A DNA stretch of 64,000 bases, taken from assembly GCF_000715075.1 (NCBI RefSeq), contig NC_134101.1:193770103-193834102 (forward strand). The letters are read 5' to 3'. Made by a program: the position numbers and the translations under genes. Origin of the DNA: Nicotiana tabacum (lineage: Eukaryota > Streptophyta > Magnoliopsida > Solanales > Solanaceae). This document shows, one piece after another, positions 11,346 through 23,707 of this stretch (within the stretch, counting starts at the first letter, position 1; each line of letters opens with the position of its first letter). The notes under the pieces were generated by a model. The model ran no database searches and had not been told where the DNA came from. It saw only the letters and a program-made list of their open reading frames with translations.

Positions 11346-12062
11346 CCTGCAGACCTGCAATATACCAGCAGTTTTCCTAACTCAAATTTCACTCCATGGC
11401 CTATCCAAAACTCACCCGAGCCCTTGGGGCTCCAAACCAAACGTGCACACTAACCTAAAAACATCATACGGACTTGCTCGTACAATCAAATCATCAAAAT
11501 AACATTAATAACTATGAATTAAACCTCAAATTCATGAAATCACTCAAGAACACCAAAATTTCCAATTTCTCAACTTTAAGCCCGTTTTATACTAAACCAA
11601 TTCCGATCTTTACCAAATTTTACAAACTCAACCTAATTATTATTTCAAACTTGTACCGGGCCCCGGAACCAAAATACGGGCCCAGTACCATCAATTTCAA
11701 ACATCTTTTCATTTCCAAAAACTCTTATACTTTCCAGAAAATAATTTTCTTTAAAAATTCATTTCTCGGGCTTGGACCTCGGAATTCGATTCTGGGCATA
11801 TGCCCAATTCCCAAATTTTACTATGGACCCTATGAGACTATCAGATCACGGGTCCATGTTTGTTTGCCAAGAATGTTGACCAAAGTCAACTTTATTCAAT
11901 TTTAAAAGCCAATTTCCTTATTTTACTTAGTTTTCACACAAAAGTTTTCCGGAAATGCGCCTGGATTACGCACGCAAATTGAGGTGAGACAAGAAGCGGT
12001 TTTAAGGCATCGGAAAGCAAAATCGACTTGTAAAACAAGTGATGACCTTTTAGGTCATCACA

Positions 12063-12666
12063 TTCTCCATCTCTAAAACAGTCGTTCGTCCTCGAACGGA
12101 CATAAAAAAGAAGTACCTGAGTCGGAGAAAAGATGGGGATATCGGCTCCGCATATCGGACTCGGACACCCAGGTCGCTGCCTTAACGGGTTGACCTCTCC
12201 ACTGAACATGAATAGAAGGAAAACTCTTTGATCTCAACTAACGAACCTTCCGGTCTAGAATAGCTACCGTCTCCTCCTCATAGGACAAGTCCTTGTCCAA
12301 GTGGATAGTGCTGAAATCTAACACGTGGGATGGATCGCCACGATACTTCCAACGCATAGACACTTGAAACACTGGATGCACGGATGATAAGCTAGGTGGC
12401 AATACAAGTCTGTAAGCCACCTCTCCCACTCGATCAAGAATCTCAAAAGGACCAATGAATCTAGGGCTAAGCTTGCCCCTTTTCTCAAATCTCATCATGC
12501 CCTTCATGGGTGACACCCGAAGCAACACCCACTCGCCGACCATGAATGCCACATCACGAACCTTATGGTCGGCATAAATCTTTTGCCTGGACTGAGCTGT
12601 ACGAAGCCTATCCTGAATAATCCTGACCTTGTCCAAGGCATCCTGTACTAGGTCCGTACCCAACAA
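12063..12666 (-). pseudogene. Tekay pol C-terminus: integrase end and chromodomain, broken
   Basis: The frame 12666-12238 encodes the GPY/F module of the integrase (GPFEILDRVGEVAYRLVLPP), followed by HPVFQVSMRWKY and LSYEEETVAILDRKVR, the lead-in to a chromodomain. After an in-frame TAG/TAA at 12236-12238 the same frame continues toward 12070 with a chromodomain-like segment (VQWRGQP...ATW, then a SRYPHLF end), so the chromodomain is present but separated by a nonsense codon. Chromodomains direct chromovirus integration to modified histones; this is family knowledge. The region 12667-12912 links to the integrase core and has further stops. Confidence 0.82.
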
Positions 12667-12912
12667 CCAAGCCTCCCCCAGCTCAAACTATCCAACCGGC
12701 GACCGACACTACCTACCATATAAAGCCTCGTAAGGAGCCATCTGGATACTCGGCTAGTAGCTATTGTTGTAGGGAAACTCCGCTAAAGGCAAGAGCTGAT
12801 CCCACGAGCCTCCAAAGTCGATGACACAAGCTCGGAGAATATCCTCCAAAATCTAAATAGTACGCTCGGACTTCCCGTCCGTCTGAGGATGAAACGCTGT
12901 GTTCAACTCACC

Positions 12913-14220
12913 TCATGTGCACAACTTACACTGAACCGCTTTCCAGAAATGTGAGGTAAACTGCGTACCTCGGTCCGAAATGATATACACAAACACACCA
13001 TGAAAACGAACAATCTCCCGGATATAGATCTCAGCTAACCTCTCGGAAGAATAGGAGACTGCCACAGGAATGAAATGTGCTGAATTTGTCAACCTATCAA
13101 CAATAACCCACACCGCGTCGAACTTCCTCTGAGTCCGTGGGAGTCCAACAACGAAGTCCATAGTGATACGCTCCCACTTCCACTCAGGAATATCAATCTT
13201 CTGGAACAAACCACCAGGTCTCTGATGCTCATACTTTACTTGCTGACAATTCAAACACTGAGCCACATATGCAACAATATCCTTCTTCATCCTCCTCCAC
13301 CAATAATGCTGCCGAAAATCCTGATACATCTTAGCGGTGCGCGGATAAATAGAGTACCGAGAACTATGAGTCTCCTCTAAAATTAACTCTCGAAGCCCAT
13401 CCACATTAGGCACACAAACGTGACCCCGCATCCTCAAAACTCCATCATCTCCTAATGTAACCTGCTTGGCACCTTCGTGTTGCACTATGACCCTAAGGAC
13501 ACACAAATGAGGATCATCATACTGCCGATCTCGGATACGCTCAAATAATGAAGAACGAGCGACTGTGCAAGCTAACACATGGCTGGGCTCAGAAACATTC
13601 AACCTCATGAACTGATTGGCCAAAGCCTGAACATCCAAAGCAAGTGGTCTCTCATCGAACAAAATATACGCAAGACTACCCATACTGGCTGACTTTCTAC
13701 TCAAAGCATCGGCTACCACATTGGCCTTTCCCAGATGATATAAGATGGTGATATCATAGTCTTTCAATAGCTCCAACCACCTTCTCTGCCTCAAATTTAG
13801 ATCCTTCTGCTTGAACAAATACTGTAGACTCTTATGATCCGTGAACACGTCACATGACACGCCATACAGATAATGCCTCCAAATCTTCAATGCGTCAACA
13901 ATGGCTGCTAACTCCAAATCATGAACTGGATAATTCTTCTCATGAATCTTCAACTGACGTGAAGCATAAGCAATGACCTTGCCATCCTGCATCAACACTG
14001 CACCAAGTCCAATACAAGATGCATCACAATAAACTGTATATGACCCTAAACCTGGGGGCAAAACCAACACCGACGCCATAGTCAAAGCTATTTTGAGCTT
14101 CTGAAAGCTCACCTCACACTCGTCTGACCATCTGAACTGGGCACCCTTCTGTGTCAACCTAATCATCGGGGCTGTAATAGATGAAAACCCCTCCACAAAT
14201 CGACGGTAATAGCCTGCCAA
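12913..14220 (-). pseudogene. Tekay RNase H and integrase core
   Basis: The longest open frame of the element, 435 codons. It starts within the connection between RT and RNase H ([12 protein letters not shown]), then RNase H with [14 protein letters not shown] and VVADALSR, an integrase HHCC zinc finger (H...H, then [12 protein letters not shown]), and the catalytic core with MDFVVGLP and [13 protein letters not shown] for the two aspartates; the frame breaks at 12913 before the catalytic glutamate. It normally acts in the virus-like particle and preintegration complex. It is continuous with the RT fragment on its upstream side but separated by several TAG/TAA codons in 14221-14400. Confidence 0.93.
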
Positions 14221-14754
14221 ACCTAAGAAACTCTAGATCTCTGTAGCTAATGCGGGTCTAGGCCAGTTCTTGACTGCCTATATCTTCTTTAGGTCCACCT
14301 GAATACCCTCTGCTGAAACAACGTGACACAAGAATGCAACTTAACTCAACCAGAACTCACACTTCGAAAACTTAGCATACAACTGACTATCTCTCAGAGT
14401 CTAAAGAATAACTCTCAGATGCTGCTCATGCTCCTCCCGGCTGCAGGAATAGATCAAAATATCATCAATGAAGACTATCACAAATGAATCCAAGAAAGGC
14501 TTGAACACTCGGTTCATCAAATCCATAAAAGCTACTGGGGCATTGGTCAACTCGAATGACATCACCAAGAACTCATAATGCCCGTACCGAGTGCGAAAAG
14601 CTGTCTTAGGGACATCGGATGCCCTAATCCTCAACTGATGGTAGCTAGATCTCAAGTCAATATTTGAAAATACCTTGGCACCCTGAAGCTGATCAAACAA
14701 ATCATCAATCCTCGGCAACGAATACTTATTCTTGATTGTAACCTTGTTCAACTA
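14221..14754 (-). pseudogene. Tekay reverse transcriptase, palm domain, nonsense-broken
   Basis: The frame 14751-14401 carries [31 protein letters not shown] and the active-site motif [12 protein letters not shown] (FIDD form). The upstream part of the RT is in the adjoining frame, divided by a TAG at the position normally occupied by glutamine after CIDYR, a CAG to TAG change. Downstream (14221-14400) there are at least three more nonsense codons. These C-to-T style losses fit decay of a methylated insert. Confidence 0.92.
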
Positions 14755-15552
14755 TCGATAATCTATACATATCCTCATCGATCCGTCCTTCTTTTTAACA
14801 AACAACACCAACGCACCCCAAGGCAAGACACTAGGTCTAATAAAGCCTTTATCAAGCAAGTGTTGCAACTGCTCCTTCAATTCTTTCAACTCAGGCGGGG
14901 CCATACGATACAGCGGGATAGAAATGGGCTGAGTGCCTGGAGCCAAATCAATGCAGAAGTCAATATCTTTGTCAGGTGGAATACCCGGCAGGTCTAAAGG
15001 AAATACCGTAGGAAACTTACGGACAACAAGCACAAAATACATAGAAGGAACCTCAGCACTAGAATCACGAACATATGCCAAATAGGCCAAACACCCCTTC
15101 TTGACCATACGCTGAGCCTTCATATATGAGATAACCCTACGGGTAGAATCACTAGGAGTCTCTCTCCACTCTAAATGAGGTAAACTAGGCAAGGCTAAAG
15201 TTACAGTCTTGGCATGATAGTCCAAGATAGCGAGGTAAGGTGATAACCAGTCCATCCCCAATATGACATCAAAATCAACCATGTCCAAAAGTAATAAATC
15301 TACTCGAGTCTCAAGACCCCCAATCACAACTATACATGAACGATGGACACGATATACCATAATAGAATCACCCACCAATGGAGACACATATACAGAAGCA
15401 CTCAAGGAATCACTAGGCATGACCAGATATGGTACAAAATAAGATGACACATAGGAGTATGTAGACCTTGGATCAAATAAAACTGAAGCATCTCTACTAC
15501 AAACTAGAACAATACCTGTGATAACTGCATTAGAAGCCTCAGCCTCAGGCAT
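14752..15552 (-). pseudogene. Tekay aspartic protease and RT N-terminus
   Basis: 266-codon frame. The first 130 residues are a retropepsin-like domain: VLFDPRSTYSYVS has arginine where family members normally carry glycine after the D(S/P) active-site motif, so the protease is likely inactive. Later DVILGMDWLSPY is the flap-distal conserved motif. The frame then runs into the RT: LPGIPPDKDIDFCIDLAPGTQPIS, LLDKGFIRPSVLPWGA and VLFVKKKDGSMRICIDYR. It is in the same frame as the following RT fragment, with one nonsense codon between. Confidence 0.92.
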
Positions 15553-15554
15553 GG

Positions 15555-17093
15555 CTAGAAGAGCATAACATCGGGGCTAGGCCTCACCACTCTAAACTAT
15601 ATCTCTGGGACGGCCTCTTGTTGGCTAGCCTCCACCTCTAGCGGCCTGACCTCCACCTCTAATACCTCTACCTCTACCTCCACCTCTATCCGACTGAGTG
15701 GGTGGTGGAACACTCGGTGCCTAAACCATGGCATGGGAACCCTAATGCTGAGAGCTGCTCGGTGTTTGAGGGCAAAATCTAGAAATATGCCTCGTATCGC
15801 CACATGTATAACAAGCCGTCGGCTGCTGAGACTGCTGACCCTGATGGCCTGAATAGCCACTCTGAAAACTCTGGAGCGGTGGTGCACTGATAGGATCTAA
15901 CAGTGCACTGTAGGGTAGCTGATCAGAATACTGCATATGAGAACCATAGCCACCTGGAGCACTGTGAGAAGCCTGAAGTGCTGAATGAAACGGCCTGGAA
16001 GGATGGCCTCTACCAAAAGAATCCCTGCCTCCAGATGAGGCACTACTGAATCTGCGCGAATGACGAGGCTTCTTTTCTGACCCCTGACCACTCCCTTGTG
16101 ATAGAACCATCTCAACTCTCCTAGCCACATTGGACGCCTCCTGAAAATAAATCTCGCTCTCCGTCTCCTTAGCCATCTGTAATCGGATAGGCTGAATGAG
16201 TCCCTCAATGAACCTCCTCACTCTCTCTCTCAGTAGGAAGTATAAGAAGAGCATGACGGTCCAAGTCAATAAATTTGGTCTCGTACTGAGTAACAATCAC
16301 AGAACCCTACTGGAGACGCTCAAACTACCTCCGAAAGTTCTCCCTCTGAGTGATAGGAAGAAACTTCTCTAGAAATAGCTGAGAAAACTGATCCCATTCA
16401 AATCTGGTGACCCAGCTAGTCTAGCCAAACAATAATCTCTCCACTAAGTCTTGGCGGATCCATACAAATGAAAACAGCAAAGTCGACCCCATTGGTCTCC
16501 ACTATCCCCATGTTCCGAAGAACCTCATGGCAACTGTTCAAATAATCCTGGGGATCCTCAGAAGATGTACCACCAAAAGTAGTAGTGAAGAGCTTGGTGA
16601 ACCTGTCCAATCTCCACAAGGCATCAACAGACATAGCTGGCCCCTCTCCGGTCTGTGCCACAATACCAGGCTGAACTACCCCAACTGACTTAGCTGCTGG
16701 AGACTGAAATTGGGGAGCCATCTGCTCCGGAGTGTGAGTAGTAGGAGTCTGGGCTCCTCCTCCATCCTGAGAGACGGCTGGTGCTACAAGAAGCAAGCCT
16801 TCCTGGGAAACACTCTCCATAAGGCCCACTAGACGGACCAGAGCATCCTAAAGTACCGGGGTGGCAATGAACCCCTCTGGGACTTGAGCTGGTTCTACTG
16901 GAACTGTCTGGGCTAGAACCTCATCGTCAAACTCAACCTAAGGCTCCGCCGCTGGTGCTACTGCTCGAGCTCTAGGCTGAGCCCTACCTCTGCCTCAAGC
17001 CCTAGCATGGCCTCGACCTCTACCCCTCACAAGAGCTGCTACTGGGGGCTCGAGCTGCTGGTCAGCTGATGAAGCGGTATGTGTTCTCACCAT
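15555..17093 (-). pseudogene. Tekay gag with zinc knuckle, broken
   Basis: An ATG on the minus strand at 17093 starts a short frame rich in RGRGRG, the usual basic start of gag in this family, about 180 bp from the primer site. Further pieces are at 16829-16416 (with FTKLFTTTFGGTSSEDPQDYLNSCHEVL, the capsid-type RRF/W region) and 16296-15742, which ends in the zinc knuckle CYTCGDTRHISRFC (C-x2-C-x4-H-x4-C). Pieces are separated by stops at several positions and by at least one frame change near 16300-16410. The final Gly/Arg/Glu-rich stretch to 15560 is low complexity. Confidence 0.85.
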
Positions 17094-17275
17094 CTGCGAA
17101 AAAACAGAGAGGAAATTCAATTAGCATTGAGAAATCAAGTCGCACGATAGGAAAGAATAGATGTGAACGTTTTCCTAAGTCTGTAGCCTTTGGGGGATAC
17201 ATACAGACGTCTACGTACTGATCCCTCAGACTCTACTAAGCTTGTCCGTGGATTGTGAGATCTAAGCAACCTAGA

Positions 17276-17287
17276 GCTCTGATACAA
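17276..17287 (-). other. Primer binding site of the Tekay element
   Basis: Reverse complement reads TTGTATCAGAGC, one base from TGGTATCAGAGC, the complement of the initiator tRNA-Met 3' end. It lies three bases from the LTR boundary at 17291. Confidence 0.85.
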
Positions 17288-17290
17288 ACT

Positions 17291-20246
17291 TGTCACGACC
17301 TGGATTTATCACCTTCGGGAGTTGTGATAGCGCCTACTAGTGATCTAGGCAAGCCAATAATTTTCAATACTTACCATTTCCATTTTAAATCCTTTAACAG
17401 TTATGAATTAAATAAGCAGAAGAACGAAATGTAACAATTTAAATATAACCGATACAAATCCGTAAACATAAACTACCCAAAATGGTGTCACAATTTCACA
17501 GACTGTCTAAGAGTACTATAAATAAGGGTCTGAAAGATAAATACAAAGCTGTTTCTGAAATACATAAAAGAAACAAAATGGGAAGTTAGAAAGAGACGTC
17601 AAGGCCTGCGGACGCCTGGATGACTACCTCGGGTCACCTGATAGACTGAAGCAGCAATCTCACTAAGGTCCAAAAGCTGTAGCACTGGGATCTGCACTAA
17701 GTACAAAGTGTAGTATCAACACAACCGACCCCATTTACTGGTAAGTGCCTAGCCTAACCTCAACAAAGTAGTGATGAGGATAGGACAAGACTACCAAATA
17801 AACTTGTGCAGTTAAATCATACACAACAGAAAATAAAGACAGAAATGTACAGTTAAGGATAGGCGGAGGAAACATGCTGCGGGGAACATCAAGTAATAAC
17901 AGAAAAATAACAGATAAATATAAGGAATGCCAAACTTCAATTACCAACAAGGATCATAAATCAAAGGCAAGTGCACGGCATCACCCTTCGTGCTTTTACT
18001 CTCTTCCTCACCATAAGAATCAATATAATCGGCACGACATCACCCTTCGTGCTTTTACCTCACATAATCATGGCACAGAATTATCCTTCGTGCATTATCA
18101 CTCATATCATGGAACGACATTGTACATCGTGCGGCGCAACATCACCCTTCATACTTTTACCTCACAATATTGACACGGCATCACCCTTCGTGCATTAACA
18201 CTCTCAAAATCATGCACGACATCACCCTTCGTGCTTTACACTCTTCCTCACCCAAGCAACAATCACAAAGCAATTTGGGCAAGGGAATCAATAATATTGC
18301 AATAAAATCCCGGCAAGGGAACAAAAGCATAACAACAATATCCCAGCAAGGGAAACAATATCATGAATAATAACATCCTGGAAAGGGAGATAATATCAAA
18401 AGCAACAACATCCCGGCAAGGGAGACAATATCAAAAGCAACAACATCCCGGCAAGGGAGACAATATCATAAACCACTTCTCTATCCCACAATTACTTCAC
18501 AATTCAATTCTCAACTTGAGCCAACGCTCTACAATTTTCAATTACCAATAATACTTCCACAAGCCTTGTTCCATAATAGAAATCATGATATAAACCATGA
18601 ACAATACGAAACAGGTCACATTAATCATAGTATAAGACTCACGGGCATGCTTGACACCAACGTATAGATATTCGTCGCCATTCCTATACGTCATACTCAA
18701 CAATTAACACATAGCAAATAAGACACAACTCCTAATCCCTCAAGCTAAGGTTAGACCAAACACTTACCTCGATGCCACGAACACAATTCAAGCCTCAACT
18801 ACCGTTTTACCTCTTGTTTCCACCACCAATTCGCTTGTATCTAGCCACAATTTACTTAACGACATCAATAAATACTAAATGAATCAATTCCAATTCATGA
18901 AAATAGGTTTTATAAAGATTTCCCCAAAAAGTCAAAAATTGACCTCGGGCCCACATGGTCAAAACCCAAGGTTCAAACCAAAACCCGATTACCCATTCAC
19001 CCATGAACCCAAATATATAATTTGTTTTGAAATTAGATCTCAAATCGAGGTCCAAATCCCCAAAAATTAAAAATCCTAAGTCTACCTAAAACACCCAATT
19101 TTCCCCATAAAAAGCCTTGATTTTGAGTTGAAATCATGTGAAAAGATGTTAGAGATTAAAGAAAATGAGTTAGAAATTACTTACAATCGATTTGGAGAAG
19201 AACTTTTCTTTAGGAAATCGCCCATGAGAGTTTAGGTTAGAAAGTTTGAAAAATGAAGAATTTGCGGCTAAGTTATGATTTACACAGGCGTAGATATTGC
19301 ATTTGCGATGATATGTTCGCAAATGCAAAGTTGCAATTACGGCCAAAGCTTCGCAATTGCGAAGGAAGGCCTGCCTCTGTTTTCTTCGCAAATGAGAACA
19401 ATGTTCGCAATTGCGGTGCCTGTCAAGGTCACATTTGCAACATAAGCTTCGCAAATGCAAAGGTTCCCTATCCATCCCAGTCTTTGCAAATGCGATCTCG
19501 CAATTGTGAGCCAGGCTTCACAATTGCGAAGCCTGCAGACCTACAATACACCAGTAGTTTTCCTAAGTCAAATTTCACTCTGTGGCCTATCCAAAACCAC
19601 CCAAGCCCTTGGGGCTCCAAACCAAACATGCACACTAACCTAAAAACATCATACATACTTGCTAGTGCTATCAAATCATCAAAATAACATCAACAACTAT
19701 GAATTAAACCCCAAATCATGGAGTTACTCAAGAACACCAAAATTTCCAATTTCTCAACATTTAGTCCGTTTTATACAAAACTGATTTCGATCATTACCAA
19801 ATTTTATTGATTCAACATAATTATTATTTCAAACTTGTACCGGGCTCCGGAACCAAAATACGAGCCCGATACCATCAATTTCAAACATCATTTCATTTCC
19901 AAAAACTCTTATACTTTCCAGAAAACATTTTTTAAAAAAAATTCATTTCTCGGGCTTGGGACCTCAGAATTCAATCCGGGCATATGCCCAAGTCCTAAAT
20001 TTTACTACGGACCTATGAGACCGTCAGATCATAGGTTCGGGTTCGTGTACCATGAATGTTGACCAAACTCAACTTTATTCAATTTTAAAAACCAATTTCC
20101 TTATTTTGCTTAGTTTTCACATAAAAGGTTTCCGGAAACGTGCCCAAACTGCACATCCAAATTGAGGTGAGACAAGAAGAGGTTTTTAAGGCCTCGAAAC
20201 ACAGAATTGACTTGTAAAATAAGTGATGACCTTTTGGGTCATCACA
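17291..20246 (-). mobile_element. 5' LTR of the Tekay element, complete
   Basis: On the minus strand it starts TGTGATGACC and ends GGTCGTGACA, giving TG...CA limits; 2,956 bp. Contains the same arrays as the left LTR: 'catcacccttcgtgc' at 17965-18250, 'aacatcccggcaaggg' at 18260-18475, and the palindrome array at 19285-19530. Similarity with 9740-12062 is high but with many single-base differences. The right flank GAAGT (20247-20251) would be the target duplication; its partner is outside the window. Confidence 0.93.
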
Positions 20247-20252
20247 GAAGTC

Positions 20253-22395
20253 CTAAGGCTTGGGAAAGGCAGAGGGTTGGTTTTGGGCTTGGAGAAGGTT
20301 CCGCATATTTTGAAGAATGTCATCATTCTTCTTCTTTTCCATGGTGAGCTCAGTTCTGAGAGCATCCCTCTCAAATTCAACCTCTGCTAAGCGAGCCTTC
20401 AGCCTAGCTATCTCAGCATCCTTGGCCCTACACTCCTGCACTAGAGCTCTGACTTTGCTATTTATAGGTGTCTTCTTGGATGAACCAGGTTTATTGGGAA
20501 TGGCAGTGACCTCATAGTCACAAGCAATCAAAGTGTTGATTCCAAAGTGATATTATTTGTATCCATTTCCCACTTCTTCAGAGGCACCTTACAAGGATCA
20601 AACGCAGTAGTCAGAATAAACCCATAAGGAGTAGTATGGGCTTTGGAGCCATTGATAACCCTGTCCAGTAGCTTGATAATAAATGCAGGCTAGTTGATCT
20701 GCCTTCCACTTTCAAGACACTCCATCAACACCAAGTCCATATAGTAAGCAATGTGCCTTCTTTCCTGCCTAGGCAGTAAGCACTTGTTGACAAATTCAAA
20801 TAGAACTTTGTGTTGTGGCTTTATTCACTCTTATGAACAACTTTGGCCTCATTCACTTTTGAGACATCACAGAATCTCCTAGTGATTGCAAGGGTAGTAG
20901 GAAGGGAGTCCAAACTTGGCCATATTTGCCTTGTGTAGTCATCATATCCCTCAACAGGGATGTTAAGAATCCCACCCAGCTTCTCTGCATCGAAGGTCAC
21001 TTGAACCCCTTTCACTTGGCTAGTAACTTTGCCATCCTTGACCTCTGTATTGTCCATGAATTCAATGATCTCATTCCTAGCCAACCTACCATCCAACTGA
21101 AGGACCATGTCCTTCCATCCCTGAGCAACTAAAGCATCAATCAATCAAACCATCCCTGGTTCCACCAAATCCTTCAGAAGTCTACCCTTCAAGATTTTTC
21201 TCTTGCCAAACTTGGCCAGTTTGTCTTGTTCATCATTAGATTCACTCTCTTCTTCACTACTCCATTCCTCCTCCTCAGTAATTCTAATTTGTTTGTTTTT
21301 CATTGTAGACCTTATCCTCTTGACCAATGAAGGTTCAGTAGTCTCAAACACAGTTGAAGACTTATTGGAAGAAGTCTTGGTCTTTTTGGGCTTGGGGGTA
21401 TGAACCTCCACAGTTGTATGTTCCTCCTGATGGACCTGTTCAATCTCCTCAACATCAATAGCTGCAGAGGACTCTACAACCTTAGCTTTTCTTTTATCCA
21501 TCCTCTTCTTCTTGCTTTCAGCCAAAGCCTTTTGTAATTCACTCTCACTCTGTTTCACCATACTTCTTGTTTCTCTTCCCTTTGGCAAGGGAATTTCAGC
21601 AGTTGTTGGGTAATTAGCCTTTCTTTTCTTGGTATTCTTTGTAGTGCTGGGAACCTTAGGTATTGGTGTTCTCCTTTCTTGGGATTATAACTTGCACCTA
21701 CTTTCTTCAGAAGGTCTGCTAGGGTTTCTTCAATAGATGAACCGGGTTCATCCACATGAGAAATAAATTTACCAAACCCTCAGCAGCCTCCCCTAATCCA
21801 CTTCCCCCTGTTTTCTTGCCACTTTCTCCTACAATTTCATCCTCAGTCCCACAGATTGCTGGTTTAACCATCTCAAAGGTGGGTAGCGAATCAACCACTT
21901 CTATCCCTGTTCCCCTCACATGACAGCTTGCACCCTCACTCTCTTTTTCTTTTTCATTTTTACCTCCTCTCCTTCTCGACTCAGGCATTTCCACATTTCT
22001 AACAGACCCAACAAGAACAAACCTATTTTCTACACTTTGAACCAAAACGAAACGTACCTTAGAAGGGGAACTCTGAATCTTCTCATAATCAGAAGACCCA
22101 GTTCCTTCCCCCTCACTTGCAGACTTGAAGGAATTGTCTGAGTGTTCAGATTCTTGGGCTTGGCTAGCCTTCAATTGTGCATTCAATCTTTTTGACAGTG
22201 CACCTCTAGCTACAGTTTTACGAGCGAGCATCTTAACACATCTCCTCCTAGGCTGGGGGTTGTACTGGGTTGAGGAGGTATGGAGGAATCAGAAGAGGTA
22301 GGTTGTGGAGGAGCACCTGGGTTATCTTGAGAGTTTGACATAGTGACTGATTTCGTGAGAGAATTTGTGAGTTTGGCTTTTGGAAGAGAGAACAA
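20253..22395 (-). pseudogene. Env-like / 'plant transposon protein' ORF of the copia element
   Basis: A chain of adjoining frames starts at an ATG (22395; MSNSQDNPGAPPQP) and ends at a TAG at 20253-20255. It begins with a Ser/Pro-rich segment, passes through charged low-complexity stretches (KKKRMDKRKAK; EEEEWSSEEESESNDEQ) and reaches a globular part around 20820-21145 (LVAQGWKDMVLQLDGRLARN; VKGVQVTFDAEKLGGILNIP) that I recognise as the conserved domain of ORFs placed after pol in Solanaceae copia elements. The last 60 residues (AKDAEIARLKARLAEVEFER) form a clear coiled coil. At least five frame changes or stops break it. Its role is unknown; 'env-like' refers to its position only. Confidence 0.7.
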
Positions 22396-22958
22396 TTGAG
22401 AGTGAAAGAAATTTTGACGGTTTTGGAATAAAGAGGGTAACGGAAGGTGATAATGGGGTTTTAAAGAGAGAAACTTAATTAATGACTAAAGGTAGCATTT
22501 TGCAGTCAATTAGAAGTCCAATAAACCTAAAATTTCAAGTTGAATGAGCGGTTAAGCTTCCCTAGATTTTAGGCAATTTATGTAGTGAGAATTCTAGTAG
22601 AGACGGAACTGGTTCAACAAATAAACAGATATGATTTTCTGATGTTTTTGAACATAGGTAGGACTCTACTCATGATTTAATTATTTATATTTCTAATTGT
22701 GTAGAGTATAGAAAATATACCTTGTTATTTAGATGAACCAATACTGATGAACCAGCTTCTTCATTTAGAATCCTCTTGATCATGCCTCTATTTTCCAAAG
22801 TAGAGAAATTTGTTAGAGATCAATGAGTCATATCAACACATGTCACATGAGTATACTATTTACAGTATGAATCTGAGTAAACATTAATCTAGATATTTAC
22901 ACAAGTTCCAGATTTCCTAGCCAATTTTTTTTTCATTGTGCATTTTGAGCCGATCCCA
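22396..22958 (-). other. Noncoding gap between copia pol and the env-like ORF
   Basis: AT-rich with no recognisable protein. It could hold a splice acceptor or internal promoter for the downstream ORF, but I see no convincing signal for either. Confidence 0.5.
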
Positions 22959-23707
22959 TTAGGTTATCTTAATCATCCCTAATTCTAACCTGTTCCTTTC
23001 AAAGATTTCTCTACTCAGTGTTTTAGTAAAGATGTCAGCAATCTGCTTATCAGTAGCACAAAATTCTATAGTAATCAATCCTTTCTCATAGTTGTCCCTT
23101 AAGAAGTGATGTCTAACATCTATGTGCTTAGTCCTCTTATGATGAACTAGGCTATTAGTCATACTAATAGCTTTAGCATTATCACAAAAAAATAGGTATG
23201 CAACCAACTTCAATGCCAAAATCCATCAACTGCTATTTGATCCACAGCAGTTGAGCACAATAAGAGGCAGTTGCAACATACTCATCCTCAGCAGTGATAA
23301 GGCCACTGAATTCTTCTTTTTAGTGGCCCATGATACCAGACATGAACCAAGAAAATGAGTCATATCTGAGGTGCTTTTCCTATCTACAAGGAAACCTGCA
23401 TAGTCAGCATCAACATATCCTACTAGATTAAAGTTACTACCTTTAGGTTGCCAAAGGCAAAGGTCAATAGTGCCCTTCAAATATCTTAGTATCCTCTTGA
23501 CAACAGTCAAGTGGGATTCCTTAGGATTTGCTTGAAAACGAGCACAAAGCCCTACACTAAAGACAATGTCAGGTCTACTATTAGTAAGATAAAAAAGTGA
23601 ACCAATTATACCCCTATACAACTTCTGATCAACAGATGAACTAGGTTCATCTATATCTAATTTAGCAGTTGTTGCAATGGGTGTGTCTATTTCCTTGATT
23701 CATCCAT
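22959..23707 (-). pseudogene. Copia RNase H, broken
   Basis: Two frames: 23621-23226 with MYRGIIGSLFYLTNSRPDI, ARFQANPKESHLTVVKRIL, RYLKGT and GYVDADYAG, and 23219-22959 with LFFCDNAKAISMTNS, HHKRTKHIDVRHHFLRD and ADIFTKTLSR. These are the connection, the first catalytic aspartate region and the C-terminal histidine/aspartate region of copia RNase H. The junction near 23220-23290 has a frameshift. The pol polyprotein ends with LGMIKIT before TAA near 22960. Confidence 0.9.

Larger units (their letters stand above)
9740..12062 (-). mobile_element. 3' LTR of the Tekay element, truncated
   Basis: Aligns with the right-hand LTR from about 17905 to 20246: both carry 'cacggcatcacccttcgtgc' repeats, 'atcccggcaaggga' repeats, then an array of 'cgcaattgcg'/'cgcaaatgcg' palindromes, and both end (minus-strand start) at ggtcatcaca. 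The left copy has one fewer 35-bp 'caacaacatcccggcaaggg' unit than the right copy. No genes; frames here are shadows of repeats. Confidence 0.92.
9740..20246 (-). mobile_element. Tekay-type Ty3/gypsy chromovirus, minus strand, left LTR truncated
   Basis: LTR - internal coding region - LTR structure on the minus strand. The right-hand (5') LTR is 17291-20246 (2,956 bp), and the left-hand (3') LTR is 9740-12062 only, because the previous element is inserted in it; the missing 620 bp or so should lie left of the window. Domain order gag, zinc knuckle, protease, RT, RNase H, integrase, chromodomain is that of chromoviruses. It is inserted immediately after the stop of the copia env-like ORF, so it is younger than the copia element and older than the gypsy-type element at 1-9739. 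Confidence 0.92.
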
